Position numbers and translations under genes: made by a program. The notes beneath the pieces were generated by a model, which saw only the letters and a program-made list of their open reading frames with translations, had not been told where the DNA came from and did not search any database. From NCBI GenBank assembly GCA_052034005.1, contig JBPOJB010000032.1, forward strand, positions 62,001 through 126,000: a DNA stretch of 64,000 nt, written 5' to 3'. Below, one piece after another: positions 35,276 through 43,640 of this stretch; the first letter of the stretch is position 1, and every line of letters begins with the position of its first letter. Source of the DNA: JAAYDI01 sp052034005. GTDB lineage: Bacteria > Planctomycetota > Planctomycetia > Pirellulales > Pirellulaceae.

Positions 35276-35681
35276 GTCGTGGTGTCCCGCAGGCGCGATG
35301 GGTCCACCCGCCGGGAAGCGGTTGTGGGTTTCCTCGTGCCCGTCCTCGATTCAGCCTACTGGTGAGTCGGGCGCCTGTCCATTGACGGTGCGGCCGTCGC
35401 TCCGGCGTGAGCCGATCAGGAAGGCAAACGAGCGCCGCGCCGCAGCGGGGGTGGACGGAGACGGGGTAAGCCAGCGGCCGGTCGGGGGGGACGGTGTCGG
35501 CAACCTGGCGTCCGGCGGACTGGCCCCGCAGTGAACCTTCCCAGATTCCCGGCGTGGGACGCCGGTGAGGACGACGCGCAGGCTGTGCGAGAGAATCTCT
35601 CAAGGTTTCGCTGGTGGTTTAGCCGATGAGGTGAAGAGTGACGGCCAGGAGCAGGACGGTACTGGACAGAGGTGTGGCGGG
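35276..35681. other. Intergenic region upstream of the ExeA-like ATPase
   Basis: This 406-base divergent gap lies between rsmE (minus) and the ATPase gene (plus). The in-frame opening from 35565 adds 39 residues with no similarity and is not taken as coding. A 13-base palindrome (separate entry) is the only notable element. Confidence 0.5.
35589..35601. promoter_or_regulatory. Perfect 13-base palindrome GAGAGA-A-TCTCTC
   Basis: The palindrome lies 80 bases before the ATPase ATG. A dyad of this size in an intergenic region is a plausible operator, but no promoter could be placed relative to it. Confidence 0.3.
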
Positions 35682-36479
35682 ATGTATGAGGCACATTGGG
35701 GGCTTCGCGAATCGCCGTTTCGCGGCCTGGTGGATCCCCGCTATTTCTACTGCAGCCCGACGCACGACGAGGCGTTGGCGCGTCTCCAATTCCTGGTCCA
35801 CAACCGGTGTCGCCTTGGCCTGCTGCTGGGGATGCCGGGCAGCGGCAAGACGCTGCTGTTGGAGGTCTTCAGGCGTCAGATGCGCGGCGCCGGCAATCAG
35901 GTCGCGACGGTGAGTCTGTTGTACCTCGGCGCGCGCGAGTTCCTATGGGAGCTTGCCACGCAGCTGCAGCGCAACCCGCACCCGACCGACCCGGTGTTCC
36001 AGTTGTGGCGGACGGTGGTTGACCGGCTCACGGAGAACCGTTACCAGCAGCTCTCGACGGTCCTGCTGCTGGACGACGCGGACGAGATGCTCCCGGAGGT
36101 GGCCGGGCACGTGGTTCGGCTGCTACGGCAGGAACTGTCGGCACCTGCCACGTTAACGGTCGTGTTGGCGGCCGATCCGCGGCGTGTGAAGCGGCTGGGC
36201 CGGCGCATGCTGGAACTCTGCGACCTCCGGATCGATCTGGAGCCGTGGGAACCGGACGATACGCGGGAGTATCTGCAGCAGAGCCTGGCTGCGGCCGGCA
36301 GCCGCCAGAGCGTGTTTGACCCGGAGGCCACGCTGCGCCTGCACGAATTGGCGCAGGGCGTGCCACGGCAGGTCAGCCAGTTGGCGGAACTGGCGCTGGT
36401 GGCCGGCGCCGGCCAACAGTTGCCGCAGATCGGTCCAGCGACGGTCGATACGGTCTACGAGGAGCTGCATTCCCCGTAA
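35682..36479 (+). CDS. ExeA/GspA-like AAA ATPase
   Basis: The 265-residue protein resembles the ATPase part of ExeA/GspA and MSHA-type AAA proteins, with the opening MYEAHWGLRESPF and the typical P-x-(Y/F)FY start of the domain (DPRYFYCSPTHDEALARL). Walker A is GMPGSGKT (about 54-61), Walker B VLLLDDADEM, and a sensor region follows (TLTVVLAADPRR). There is no peptidoglycan-binding domain. Proteins of this type help insert secretion or pilus complexes, or act in transposition. The start at 35682 is chosen by similarity, with only a weak ribosome site. No secretion genes are adjacent. Confidence 0.8.
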   Translation: MYEAHWGLRESPFRGLVDPRYFYCSPTHDEALARLQFLVHNRCRLGLLLGMPGSGKTLLLEVFRRQMRGAGNQVATVSLLYLGAREFLWELATQLQRNPHPTDPVFQLWRTVVDRLTENRYQQLSTVLLLDDADEMLPEVAGHVVRLLRQELSAPATLTVVLAADPRRVKRLGRRMLELCDLRIDLEPWEPDDTREYLQQSLAAAGSRQSVFDPEATLRLHELAQGVPRQVSQLAELALVAGAGQQLPQIGPATVDTVYEELHSP

Positions 36480-36587
36480 GGGCGGCTCGGGAACGGCTCG
36501 GCGGTCGACCATCCCATGCGAGCCCGCGGCACGGCCGATCGCTCGAGCGCGCGCGGCGGGGGTGGCGAAATACGGGGTCTAGCCGAT

Positions 36588-36616
36588 CTGGCGACGGTCG
36601 TGGAGATCGCTACAAT
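36588..36616 (+). promoter_or_regulatory. Candidate promoter for the 36656 gene
   Basis: CTGGCG (36588-36593) and TACAAT (36611-36616) are 17 bases apart. The -10 box matches the TACAAT seen before the 16708 gene. The leader to the ATG at 36656 would be about 35 nt. Confidence 0.4.
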
Positions 36617-36655
36617 GACCGGCTCGAGGTGACTCAGGTTCACGGGGAAACGTCC

Positions 36656-37219
36656 ATGGTGCCGAATGAGCGTCCGGGATTGACGCCGGATGGCCGCATC
36701 GAAATCGATCTGCGGCAACCGGGGCTGGCCGCCTTCTGGGCGTGGCTCTGGCCGGGCAGCGGCCATTTGTATCAGCGGCGGTATGGCAAGGGCATCCTGT
36801 TCATGGTCTGTATCCTGTCCACCTACTTCTACGGGTTGACGATCACGGGCGGCCACGTGGTCTATGCGTCCTGGAAGCCGCCCGAGCGGCGCTGGCAGTA
36901 TTTCTGCCAGTTGGGCGTGGGCTTGCCGGCGTTGCCCGCGCTGGTGCAGGCCGTGCGAATGAGCAGCGGCCGGTCTCCGTTGCTGGGCGGCATCATGGCA
37001 CCACCGCGCTACGAGCGGTACAGGAGCGGCGCGGACGACCTGTCCGACTGGCATTTGAAATACAAACTGCGATTCGAGCTGGGTACGCTCTACACGATGA
37101 TCGCCGGTCTGCTCAATGTGCTGGCCATCTACGACGCGTATGCCGGACCGGTGTGGGTATCGTCGGACGAGAAGAAAGAGGCCGAGTCGCCGGATGACGA
37201 ACGCGCGGAGACATCGTAG
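36656..37219 (+). CDS. DUF6677/TM2-like membrane protein
   Basis: The 187-residue protein has a hydrophobic, Trp-rich segment containing WPGSGHLYQRRYGKGILFMV (about 31-50). This is a variant of the TM2-type P-G-x-G-H-x-Y motif and resembles proteins annotated DUF6677 in planctomycetes. Further membrane segments lie near 50-70 and 90-108, with another near residue 145. A charged C-terminal tail ends DDERAETS. The ATG at 36656 is favoured over a GTG at 36629 because a GGGGAAA site precedes it. Function unknown. The next small membrane gene follows after 72 bases. Confidence 0.68.
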   Translation: MVPNERPGLTPDGRIEIDLRQPGLAAFWAWLWPGSGHLYQRRYGKGILFMVCILSTYFYGLTITGGHVVYASWKPPERRWQYFCQLGVGLPALPALVQAVRMSSGRSPLLGGIMAPPRYERYRSGADDLSDWHLKYKLRFELGTLYTMIAGLLNVLAIYDAYAGPVWVSSDEKKEAESPDDERAETS

Positions 37220-37291
37220 CGGACCGCGGCGGTGGTCGGTGCGCGGACATGCGGCGTCTCTCAGGGACTGCAAGGTATCAGGGGACCTCCC

Positions 37292-37501
37292 ATGAGTCTG
37301 CCCGTGTTGCTGTCGGACTGGGTCAGCAGCCAGCTGTGGTATGCGGTGCCTTTGATCGTGGCCATCAGCCTGGTATACGGCGCGACGCGGCATGAACTCA
37401 TGGTCCCGATCCTGCGACACGCATGGCGGACCGCCAAGTGGATCACGGGGTTCATGCTCGTGATCGCCCTTATCTTGACGTTGGTGTCCTGGGCCTGCTG
37501 A
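37292..37501 (+). CDS. Small two-pass membrane protein
   Basis: The 69-residue protein starts at MSLPVLLSDWVSSQLW. It has two hydrophobic segments (about 16-28 and 48-66) joined by a basic stretch with HELMVPILRHAWRTAKW. An upstream in-frame start at 37232 is less likely because it has no ribosome site. Small proteins of this kind often follow TM2-like membrane genes in planctomycetes, but I do not recognise a family. It is on the same strand as the gene before it and could be cotranscribed. Confidence 0.55.
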   Translation: MSLPVLLSDWVSSQLWYAVPLIVAISLVYGATRHELMVPILRHAWRTAKWITGFMLVIALILTLVSWAC

Positions 37502-37558
37502 CCCGCGTGCGTGCCCGGGCGGTCCGGCCACCGGTCAGGACTGCTAGCACGGTGGCCG

Positions 37559-37589
37559 TGTCTCATTATCCCTGTCTCATCTGTCTCAT
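37559..37589 (+). repeat. Three direct copies of TGTCTCAT
   Basis: TGTCTCAT occurs at 37559-37566, 37573-37580 and 37582-37589, about 115 bases before the lipoprotein gene. The spacing (14 then 9) is irregular. Binding sites for a regulator or simple-sequence drift are both possible. Confidence 0.35.
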
Positions 37590-37703
37590 CCGTCATTCCC
37601 AGAATGTCTTGCCTTAGCTGGGGTTTCCGAGTATCTAGAGCCCTTTGTCTTCGGGGGTTTTCCGGGGAGACCCTGTCGATTTACTCCCTGGCGGCGGCGA
37701 CCG

Positions 37704-38645
37704 ATGGATGGGGATGCTGTGAAGACGGAACCTCGCGAGGGATCCCGCACAACCCGTGGAGAGGCCCGGCGCCGGCTCCTGTGCCGGGCGCTGTTGGCCG
37801 CGAGCTGTATCGTGTGGACCGGTTGTGCGTCTGTGCCGCAGAACACGCTCGACGAGATGTTCAAGCCATCGAACAATCGCCATTGGAAAGCCAATATGGC
37901 GACCCTGCCGTACGCGCAGATCCGCGACGACCGCGTGAAGGTCTTCAACGTGCGCAACTGCACGTACATTTCCGAGAACGATTATATCCTCCAATACGAC
38001 GATCGAACGTACGACCTGAACGACCTCGAGGCGTTGGATTTCATCGTCTGTCCGTTCGCGGGGCTACCCAGCCTGGCGCACACGATGGTGAGTTTCGAAT
38101 TCCGAGGCGGCGAGTACCTGGGGATTTCGATCGAAGCGCGATTGGAGGAGGGGGAGTCCTATTCGGCGGCCGGTGGGGCGGCGCGGCAGTTCGAGCTCAT
38201 GTACGTGGTGGCGGATGAGCGCGACCTGATCCAGCTGCGAACCGAGGTCCGCGATTCCGATGTTTTCATCTATCGTGCCCGCGCCACGCCGGAGGAAGTC
38301 CGAGCGCTGTTTGTCGACATGTTGAAGCGGGCCAACACGCTCAAGAAACGCCCCGAGTATTACGACACGTTCGCGAACAACTGCACGACGAACATCGTGG
38401 CACACATCAATCGCGTCCGCCCGGGCACGATCCCGTGGGGCCCCGCGTCGTTCCTGACCGGCTATGCCGATCGAGAAGCCTACCGGCTGGGGCTGCTGGT
38501 GGATTACGGTTCGTTCGAGCAGACGAAGCGGCAGGCGCACATCACCAGCCTGGCCCACCGCTATGCTCAGGAGCCGCGGTTCTCGGCCCTGATTCGCAGC
38601 GACCAGGCGCCCACGCACCTGGCGCGCCGCACCGAGGACCGGTGA
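37704..38645 (+). CDS. DUF4105-like (Lnb N-terminal domain) lipoprotein
   Basis: The 313-residue protein has a basic N-terminus, a hydrophobic run and the lipobox-like WTGC, so it is probably a lipoprotein. The mature part matches the DUF4105 / Lnb N-terminal periplasmic domain by its YDTFANNCTTNIVAHINRV stretch, with a Cys and adjacent Asn/Thr, and by YADREAYRLGLLVDYG. The fold is thought to be cysteine-peptidase-like. A GTG at 37719 with a GGGGAT site is an alternative start. The function is not established. It is flanked by noncoding stretches on both sides, so it is probably transcribed alone. Confidence 0.7.
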   Translation: MDGDAVKTEPREGSRTTRGEARRRLLCRALLAASCIVWTGCASVPQNTLDEMFKPSNNRHWKANMATLPYAQIRDDRVKVFNVRNCTYISENDYILQYDDRTYDLNDLEALDFIVCPFAGLPSLAHTMVSFEFRGGEYLGISIEARLEEGESYSAAGGAARQFELMYVVADERDLIQLRTEVRDSDVFIYRARATPEEVRALFVDMLKRANTLKKRPEYYDTFANNCTTNIVAHINRVRPGTIPWGPASFLTGYADREAYRLGLLVDYGSFEQTKRQAHITSLAHRYAQEPRFSALIRSDQAPTHLARRTEDR

Positions 38646-38753
38646 CTTCAGGGCAGGGGCCTGGTTTTGAAGGCCTGGGCGGACCGCGGCGCGTACGCCG
38701 TTGTTCCAAGGGGGTGGTGCATCGCTGAGCGGAGGGGGGAAACGGGCGGTCGC

Positions 38754-38780
38754 GGAAATTTCTGAAAAATTCCGGTTTTT
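38754..38780 (+). terminator. Weak terminator-like hairpin after the lipoprotein gene
   Basis: The sequence at 38754-38773 folds as GGAA-A-TTT / AAA-A-TTCC with an A-A mismatch and a CTGA loop, followed by TTTTT at 38776-38780. The stem is AU-rich and 108 bases past the stop, so this is tentative. Confidence 0.3.
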
Positions 38781-38908
38781 CCGGCCCGCTTCGGCGCTAA
38801 AAAAGCGATGGACCATAGTAGAGGAAGTGTGGCGCGGCGAGTGACTTCCCATCCGGGACGTCTCGCTCCAGCAGGGCTCCGAGCATTGCGATTGGAATCG
38901 ACAACTGT

Positions 38909-38978
38909 GGTGCCCTGGGGTCGAACGGTGTTGGGGCAGACGCTCACACCTCTTGAGCGACGCGAAACCCAGGGCACC
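38909..38978 (+). ncRNA. Nested stem-loop in the leader of the WYL regulator gene
   Basis: Outer arms GGTGCCCTGGG (38909-38919) and CCCAGGGCACC (38968-38978) are perfectly complementary over 11 bases. Inner arms CGCTCA (38941-38946) and TGAGCG (38954-38959) form a second perfect stem. The element lies 77 bases before the GTG start at 39056. It may be a cis-regulatory RNA, a protein operator, or a terminator of an upstream transcript (TTTT at 38982 follows). Confidence 0.45.
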
Positions 38979-39055
38979 CAGTTTTCGTCTCCATCTGGGC
39001 TGGCATGCTGCCAGTGAGCGCCGGTGTGCGGCGTGGGGAGCGAAAGGAGTCTTCG

Positions 39056-39748
39056 GTGAGCGCCGCCCCAGCGTTGGGACGCCATGTGCGCGTCCTGCAG
39101 ATTCTCCGCCACTTGCAGTCGGGCAGAAGCGTATCGGTCGAGGAGTTGGCGGGCCGACTGGCCGTCTGCCGCCGGACCGTCTTCCGCGATTTGAACCTGT
39201 TGCGCCATGCCGGCGTGAAGTTGGCGTTCGATGCGCGCGCACAGTGCTACCAGCTGGCGCCGTGTGACGACCTGCTCATCATGCCGCAGCTGGATGCGGA
39301 CGAGCTGACCACGTTGGTCACGGCCGTGCATCTGTCGATGCTGCAGGGCATCCCGACCTGTCGCGACACGCTGCGCCAGACGACGAACAAACTGCTGGCG
39401 ACTTCCCCGTTCCCGATGCGTCACAGCGTGACGTGTCTGGCCGATTCGTGTGCCCTGGACACGGCGGTTCACGATTACCCGCCATGCGCCGTGCGCGCCG
39501 TGGACCAGGTCCTGCAGGCGTTGCGGCACCGACGCGTGCTCGAAGTCCGGCTGTGCCCGTCCCACCCGGAAGGCGCACTCGACACGCGACTGTCCACGTA
39601 CCAGGTGGTGGTCAACGTCCACGCGTGGCAAATCACCGGCCGCTCGTCGCACCACCGGGCGGTCCGGACATTCGACCCGCGCCACATCGCGCAGGCCGAT
39701 CTCACGGACGAAGCCTATGCCATCCCGCGCGGATATCGCACGTCGTGA
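39056..39748 (+). CDS. DeoR-like HTH / WYL-type transcriptional regulator
   Basis: The 230-residue protein starts with GTG at 39056, seven bases after a strong AAAGGAG site. The longer opening from 39005 lacks one. Residues 5-65 form a winged helix (VRVLQILRHLQSGRSVSVEELAGRLAV, CRRTVFRDLNLLRHAGV) like HTH_11/DeoR regulators. The C-terminal half contains the WYL-type effector region (VLEVRLCPSHPEGALDTRL, strands, then RTFDPRHIAQADLTDEAY). The ligand is unknown. The gene is convergent with the LEPR-like secreted protein gene, and a folded leader precedes it. Confidence 0.8.
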   Translation: MSAAPALGRHVRVLQILRHLQSGRSVSVEELAGRLAVCRRTVFRDLNLLRHAGVKLAFDARAQCYQLAPCDDLLIMPQLDADELTTLVTAVHLSMLQGIPTCRDTLRQTTNKLLATSPFPMRHSVTCLADSCALDTAVHDYPPCAVRAVDQVLQALRHRRVLEVRLCPSHPEGALDTRLSTYQVVVNVHAWQITGRSSHHRAVRTFDPRHIAQADLTDEAYAIPRGYRTS

Positions 39749-39799
39749 CGGCGCGTGGGGACACCACCGCGCCGCCTGCGCTCCGGACGCTGACCGACC

Positions 39800-40474
39800 T
39801 CACATGTGGACCCAAAACGACACGAGCTCCGACCGCAGGCCGTCCCTGTCGATCGTGTAGGCGTTGACGGACCCGACCGCGTTGCGGGGGAGGATGACCA
39901 GGTACTCGAAGAACCCGTTGGCGTCGACCGTTGTGGTATGTCCAGCGAGAAGGCCTCCGAAATGAATCGTCAAGCCGATTACGGCCTTGTCATCCAGAAC
40001 CATGCCCGAAAAGGCCCAGACTCCCGCGTCGTATTCGCCGTCAAACTCGGTGATGACCGGCGGCATGAGCGGTCGGTCCGGATCCTTCGGCGTGTTACCG
40101 CCGCCCGGCGGCCCGCCCGGTGACCCGCTTGGCGAAGCGCCGCCCGCAACCGGTGAGCCGGGCGCCCAATCGACCAAAGATAACGCTGGATCCATGCCCA
40201 GGATCGGCACGGCGGAGTCCGCCACGGAGCCCGGCTCCGGCACGCACGGCGCAGCGACCAGCTCAGCGGTCTCGGCGGCAATGACCGCCCCGGGGCCGAC
40301 CGAATCGGCGACATAAATTTCCTCGATGGCCACCGCGGGGGGTGCGTCTGCCACGGCCGACTCGGCGGCGGGCAACAGAGAAAACACAACTCGTGACTCA
40401 AGCCGCTCAATCTGCAGATCACGCACCGGGCATCGGCCTCGCCTGCGGGTCTGGGAATGTCGCGCGTCGGACAT
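39800..40474 (-). CDS. Secreted planctomycete-type protein with LEPR-like N-terminal signature
   Basis: The 224-residue protein has a basic N-terminus and IERLESRVVFSLLPAAES, close to the LEPRxLLS-type signature at the start of many giant extracellular proteins in planctomycetes. The middle is an Ala/Pro/Gly-rich linker. The C-terminal 90 residues form a compact beta domain of cadherin/Ig type (FDGEYDAGVWAFSGMVLDDKAVIGLTIHFGG). It is short for its class. GAGG precedes the ATG. A promoter with a palindrome in its spacer lies just upstream (separate entry). I infer a surface protein. Confidence 0.7.
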   Translation of the reverse strand: MSDARHSQTRRRGRCPVRDLQIERLESRVVFSLLPAAESAVADAPPAVAIEEIYVADSVGPGAVIAAETAELVAAPCVPEPGSVADSAVPILGMDPALSLVDWAPGSPVAGGASPSGSPGGPPGGGNTPKDPDRPLMPPVITEFDGEYDAGVWAFSGMVLDDKAVIGLTIHFGGLLAGHTTTVDANGFFEYLVILPRNAVGSVNAYTIDRDGLRSELVSFWVHM

Positions 40475-40522
40475 CGTCGGTTCCTCACAACCAGGGGGGT
40501 AGAAGCCAACCGCTCTACTTCA

Positions 40523-40551
40523 AGAATCCCCCAGAATCTGGAAAATGTCAA
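40523..40551 (-). promoter_or_regulatory. Promoter with operator-like palindrome in the spacer
   Basis: On the minus strand TTGACA (40546-40551) and GATTCT (40523-40528) are 17 bases apart. Between them lies the perfect palindrome CCAGA-A-TCTGG (40531-40541). A start near 40516 would give a 41 nt leader to the ATG at 40474. Confidence 0.5.
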
Positions 40552-40711
40552 ATTACAGTAGCAATACTGGTAATTCGGTGATGTCCGGCGTACGGGTTGT
40601 AGCGCGCTTCGAAAGAGGGGGTATCTGGAACGTGGGGTGGTCCGGTATAGGGACCGGCGGGGGGGGTGCGCGGCAGTTGATTGGCGAGGTGTTTGGGCGC
40701 GCGGGTTGGTT

Positions 40712-40724
40712 CCCTGTTACAGGG
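40712..40724 (-). terminator. Small hairpin after the TPR kinase gene
   Basis: CCCTG-TAA-CAGGG forms a five-base-pair hairpin two bases beyond the stop of the kinase gene. No T tract follows, so termination strength is doubtful. Confidence 0.3.
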
Positions 40725-40726
40725 GC

Positions 40727-42901
40727 TTACGGCGCGAAGAGCGGGAAGAAGTGGTTGGGCGGGGGCAAGCGCAAGTGTTGGGCGGGCGCGGCTTTGGACG
40801 GGGCCGGCTGATAGTCGGCTACCTGTTGGAGCAACGCGTCTCCGAACTCGGACATCTCCCGCATCTGCTGGCGATCGAGTCCCAGATCCAGTGCGCGTTG
40901 CAGGTACTGGACCACGCGTTGGGGCGCGTCTTCTCGGGCGTCATGTCGCAGGTGAATCCACGCTGCATCCAAGATGAGCGCGCCATGTTCCGGCCCGATG
41001 TTGACCGCGCGGTCGATATCTTGCACGGCCAGTTCCCCGTACCTGGTGCTCTCGCGAACAAATGTCTTGGCGCACGCCGCGTAGGCCAGCGCCCGATTGT
41101 GGTAGGCGGCCTGGAACAGCGGATCCAGTTCGAGCGCATGGGTCAGATACTGCACGGCCCGCTGGAGCGTATTAGCCCGACCGCGTGCCCTTAGGCCGCG
41201 GTTATTCCAGACGGTGGCCGCCTCGTACCCGTAATGGTCGGTCGCCTGGCCGTAATAATACTCGGCCGCGTTGTTCTGTTCCGCGCAATCAAGCGCATAG
41301 CCGTACCATGCGGTAGTGCATCCCTGCTCGTTCAGCTCGCAGGCAAGCTTGAGGTCTTCCAGCGCCAGTGAGGTTTCTCCGATTCCCAGGTACGCCTGTC
41401 CTCGCGCGAACAGCACTTGATAGGCATCTGGGCGGGCGGCCAGGGCGGATGTGAAGTGTCCGATGGCGGTATCCCAGTTCTTTCTATGGAACGCCTGGAT
41501 CCCAGCGTCATAGTGGCGCACGTCGTAGGGCGCAATTGCCGAGAGGCGCACCGCGACGATGCTGGCGACCAGCCCGGCTGCCACCACTCCCGCGCCGATG
41601 AGGAACCAGCGGCGCCGGGCCCAGCGCTGCAGTCGGGCGAGTGGGGCGAAGTGGCGGCGCAGCGCGTCGGCCAGCGCTTGTGCCGACGCCGGACGTTGCG
41701 CGGGGTCCAGCGCCAGGCACTGATGGACGATGTGCGCCACCTGCCGGCTGACCTGCGGGTTGCTGAGGCGCACTGACGCGCAGCCGGCCCGTTGCCGCGC
41801 GAGCAGTTCCCGGGCCGCCTCGTCCGGCATCGCCTCGGGCGCGCGATCGCCGAACGGCAGGTGGCCGGTCAGCAGTTCGTAGAGGATGACGCCCAGCGAA
41901 AACAGGTCGGAGCGCGGATCGCCGTCGGCATCCTGGACAGGGTCATTGCTGGTCATGCATTGCAGCTGTTCGGGCGACATGTAGGGGAGCGTTCCGCCGA
42001 CGAACGTCCGCTCCAGCTGGATGTCGCTCGACAGGTTGAAGTCCAGCAGCATCGGGCAGCCGGAGGGTGTGAGCAGCACATTGGAGGGTTTCAGGTCGCG
42101 GTGGCAGATCCCGACCTCGTGCGTATGCTGCAGGGCCTCGGCCAGCTGCACAGCCAGGTGGACGATGCCGTCGACATAGGTGCCGCGGTGGAGTCGCGCG
42201 TCGGGCCCGGCATACATCTCCGGGACCGCCTGCGGGATCGCGGCCTGGACGGCCAGGTCCCGGATGAACCGCGCGTGCGCGGGCGGCCGGTTATCCTGGT
42301 AGCCCACGTCCAGCACATCCAGCAGTGTGGCGCTGCCCAGATAGGGCATGCACACGGCCGTCAAGTGCGTCTCGGGATCCTCGACCACCGAATGCACCGG
42401 CACGATGTTGCGGTGCGCGAGCCGGCCGAGCGTCTCCGCCTCCGCCGATCCATACCGGGCTACCTTCACGACGACCATCCGGTTGCCCAGCGCCGGCTGC
42501 CGCGCGAGGTACACGCGCGCAAAGGCGCCGCGACCAAGCTCCTGGAGCAGCTGGAAGCCGAACAGCTCCGTGTCGATCGCCGGCCACGGCACATCGTCCG
42601 CGTCCAGGTCGGCCTGGAGGCCGGCATCTTCGTTCGCGCACTCGTGGATGGCCAGCAGGCGGCCGAGTGACCGGCGGCAGCTGGGGAACCGTTCGCAGAA
42701 CGACTTGGGCGAGAGCGACTCCCCGGCCTCTTTGCGCAGGCAGTACTCCTCATAGGCCAGGTCGAGCAGCAGGCTCTGCCGTTTGCGCAGGTGCGGGTGC
42801 CGCGCCAGCACCTCGGCCGTATCGGGGCGAAGGCCCGCGCGCCAAGTGCTGATCACTTGCGCCACCAGCGATTCGGTTGATGAAGGTGTCGACGCGTCCA
42901 T
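40727..42901 (-). CDS. Membrane Ser/Thr kinase with TPR extension (kinase 1)
   Basis: The 724-residue protein has an N-terminal helical region, a Hanks-type kinase domain (about residues 115-430) and, after one membrane segment (about 455-475), a TPR array. Kinase motifs are LGRGAFARVYLA, a VVVKV lysine, HRDLKPSN, and GTLPYMSPEQL. The DFG motif is replaced by LLDFNLS. TPR-like units such as TAIGHFTSALAARPDAYQVLFARGQAYLGIGE follow. It starts 29 bases after the stop of the ECF factor at 42931 and is probably cotranscribed. A role in signalling to or from that sigma factor is inferred. Confidence 0.88.
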   Translation of the reverse strand: MDASTPSSTESLVAQVISTWRAGLRPDTAEVLARHPHLRKRQSLLLDLAYEEYCLRKEAGESLSPKSFCERFPSCRRSLGRLLAIHECANEDAGLQADLDADDVPWPAIDTELFGFQLLQELGRGAFARVYLARQPALGNRMVVVKVARYGSAEAETLGRLAHRNIVPVHSVVEDPETHLTAVCMPYLGSATLLDVLDVGYQDNRPPAHARFIRDLAVQAAIPQAVPEMYAGPDARLHRGTYVDGIVHLAVQLAEALQHTHEVGICHRDLKPSNVLLTPSGCPMLLDFNLSSDIQLERTFVGGTLPYMSPEQLQCMTSNDPVQDADGDPRSDLFSLGVILYELLTGHLPFGDRAPEAMPDEAARELLARQRAGCASVRLSNPQVSRQVAHIVHQCLALDPAQRPASAQALADALRRHFAPLARLQRWARRRWFLIGAGVVAAGLVASIVAVRLSAIAPYDVRHYDAGIQAFHRKNWDTAIGHFTSALAARPDAYQVLFARGQAYLGIGETSLALEDLKLACELNEQGCTTAWYGYALDCAEQNNAAEYYYGQATDHYGYEAATVWNNRGLRARGRANTLQRAVQYLTHALELDPLFQAAYHNRALAYAACAKTFVRESTRYGELAVQDIDRAVNIGPEHGALILDAAWIHLRHDAREDAPQRVVQYLQRALDLGLDRQQMREMSEFGDALLQQVADYQPAPSKAAPAQHLRLPPPNHFFPLFAP

Positions 42902-42930
42902 CCCGCGCTCGGCTGCTCCAGTGCACCGCC

Positions 42931-43524
42931 TCAGTCCCGGTTCCCGCTCCAGACCTGGGACGAGGTGGTCAAACGACTAATGACTTTGCGCGCGGTCCGC
43001 TCGTGAATTCCCAACTGCCGACTGATCTCCATGAACGTCGCGCCGCCGATCCGCATCTGGACGATGCTGCGGTCACGTTCTGGTTGCCGACTGAGGAACG
43101 CTTCCCACTGCTCACGCGCCATGGCAAGTTCGCTCGGCGTCGACTCGACCGTGTCCACAGGGTGCTCGACCAGCTCCGTATCGTCCAGCGATCGCTCCCG
43201 TCCGATATTGTACTTGGTATTCTTCTGGATCCGCCGCCGGTATTCCCCGATCACCTTGCGCCGCCCGAGGGCCGCCAGGTAGCGGATCAAGTCGCTGGGC
43301 CCCTCCAGCGCCCAGATCTCGCGCGGATTGCGGAACACGGACGCCCACACCATCTGGACGAAGTCCTGCGAATCGAACTTCGACCGCATCCGGCGGTCCA
43401 GCTTGCGGCGCACCACGCGCTGGATGTGCGGGCCGTATTCGGCGATCAGCTTCCAGACGGCCTCGGGAGACCCCGCGCGGACGCCCGCGATGGCGGCTCG
43501 GAATTCGGCTTGCTCATCGGACAT
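42931..43524 (-). CDS. ECF RNA polymerase sigma factor (planctomycete kinase-linked type)
   Basis: The 197-residue protein is an ECF sigma factor. Sigma region 2 is visible as VVRRKLDRRMRSKFDSQDFVQMVWASVF, where the SQDFVQ stretch corresponds to the DLVQE-type motif, followed by the LIRYLAALGRRKVIGEYRRR segment. Region 4 is SRQPERDRSIVQMRIGGATFMEISRQLG with an HTH ending ERTARKVISRL. No anti-sigma gene is adjacent; instead a kinase gene follows after 29 bases, fitting the kinase-linked ECF groups of planctomycetes. The ATG is preceded by GGGGGGAT. Confidence 0.9.
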   Translation of the reverse strand: MSDEQAEFRAAIAGVRAGSPEAVWKLIAEYGPHIQRVVRRKLDRRMRSKFDSQDFVQMVWASVFRNPREIWALEGPSDLIRYLAALGRRKVIGEYRRRIQKNTKYNIGRERSLDDTELVEHPVDTVESTPSELAMAREQWEAFLSRQPERDRSIVQMRIGGATFMEISRQLGIHERTARKVISRLTTSSQVWSGNRD

Positions 43525-43640
43525 GATCCCCCCACGTTTCTACCCCCCGATAGACTACCAGAAACGATGGACAGGCCGCCACGTCGACCCCCAGAAAAGT
43601 GTGGGTGCCCAGGCCCGCGCGGATGCCGACCGGAGGGCAT

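Larger units (their letters stand above)
38646..39055. other. Noncoding region with folded leader of the WYL regulator
   Basis: The 410-base gap contains a weak AT-rich hairpin with a T5 tract (38754-38780) and a 70-base nested stem-loop (38909-38978), both listed separately. No convincing small gene is seen. Confidence 0.55.
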
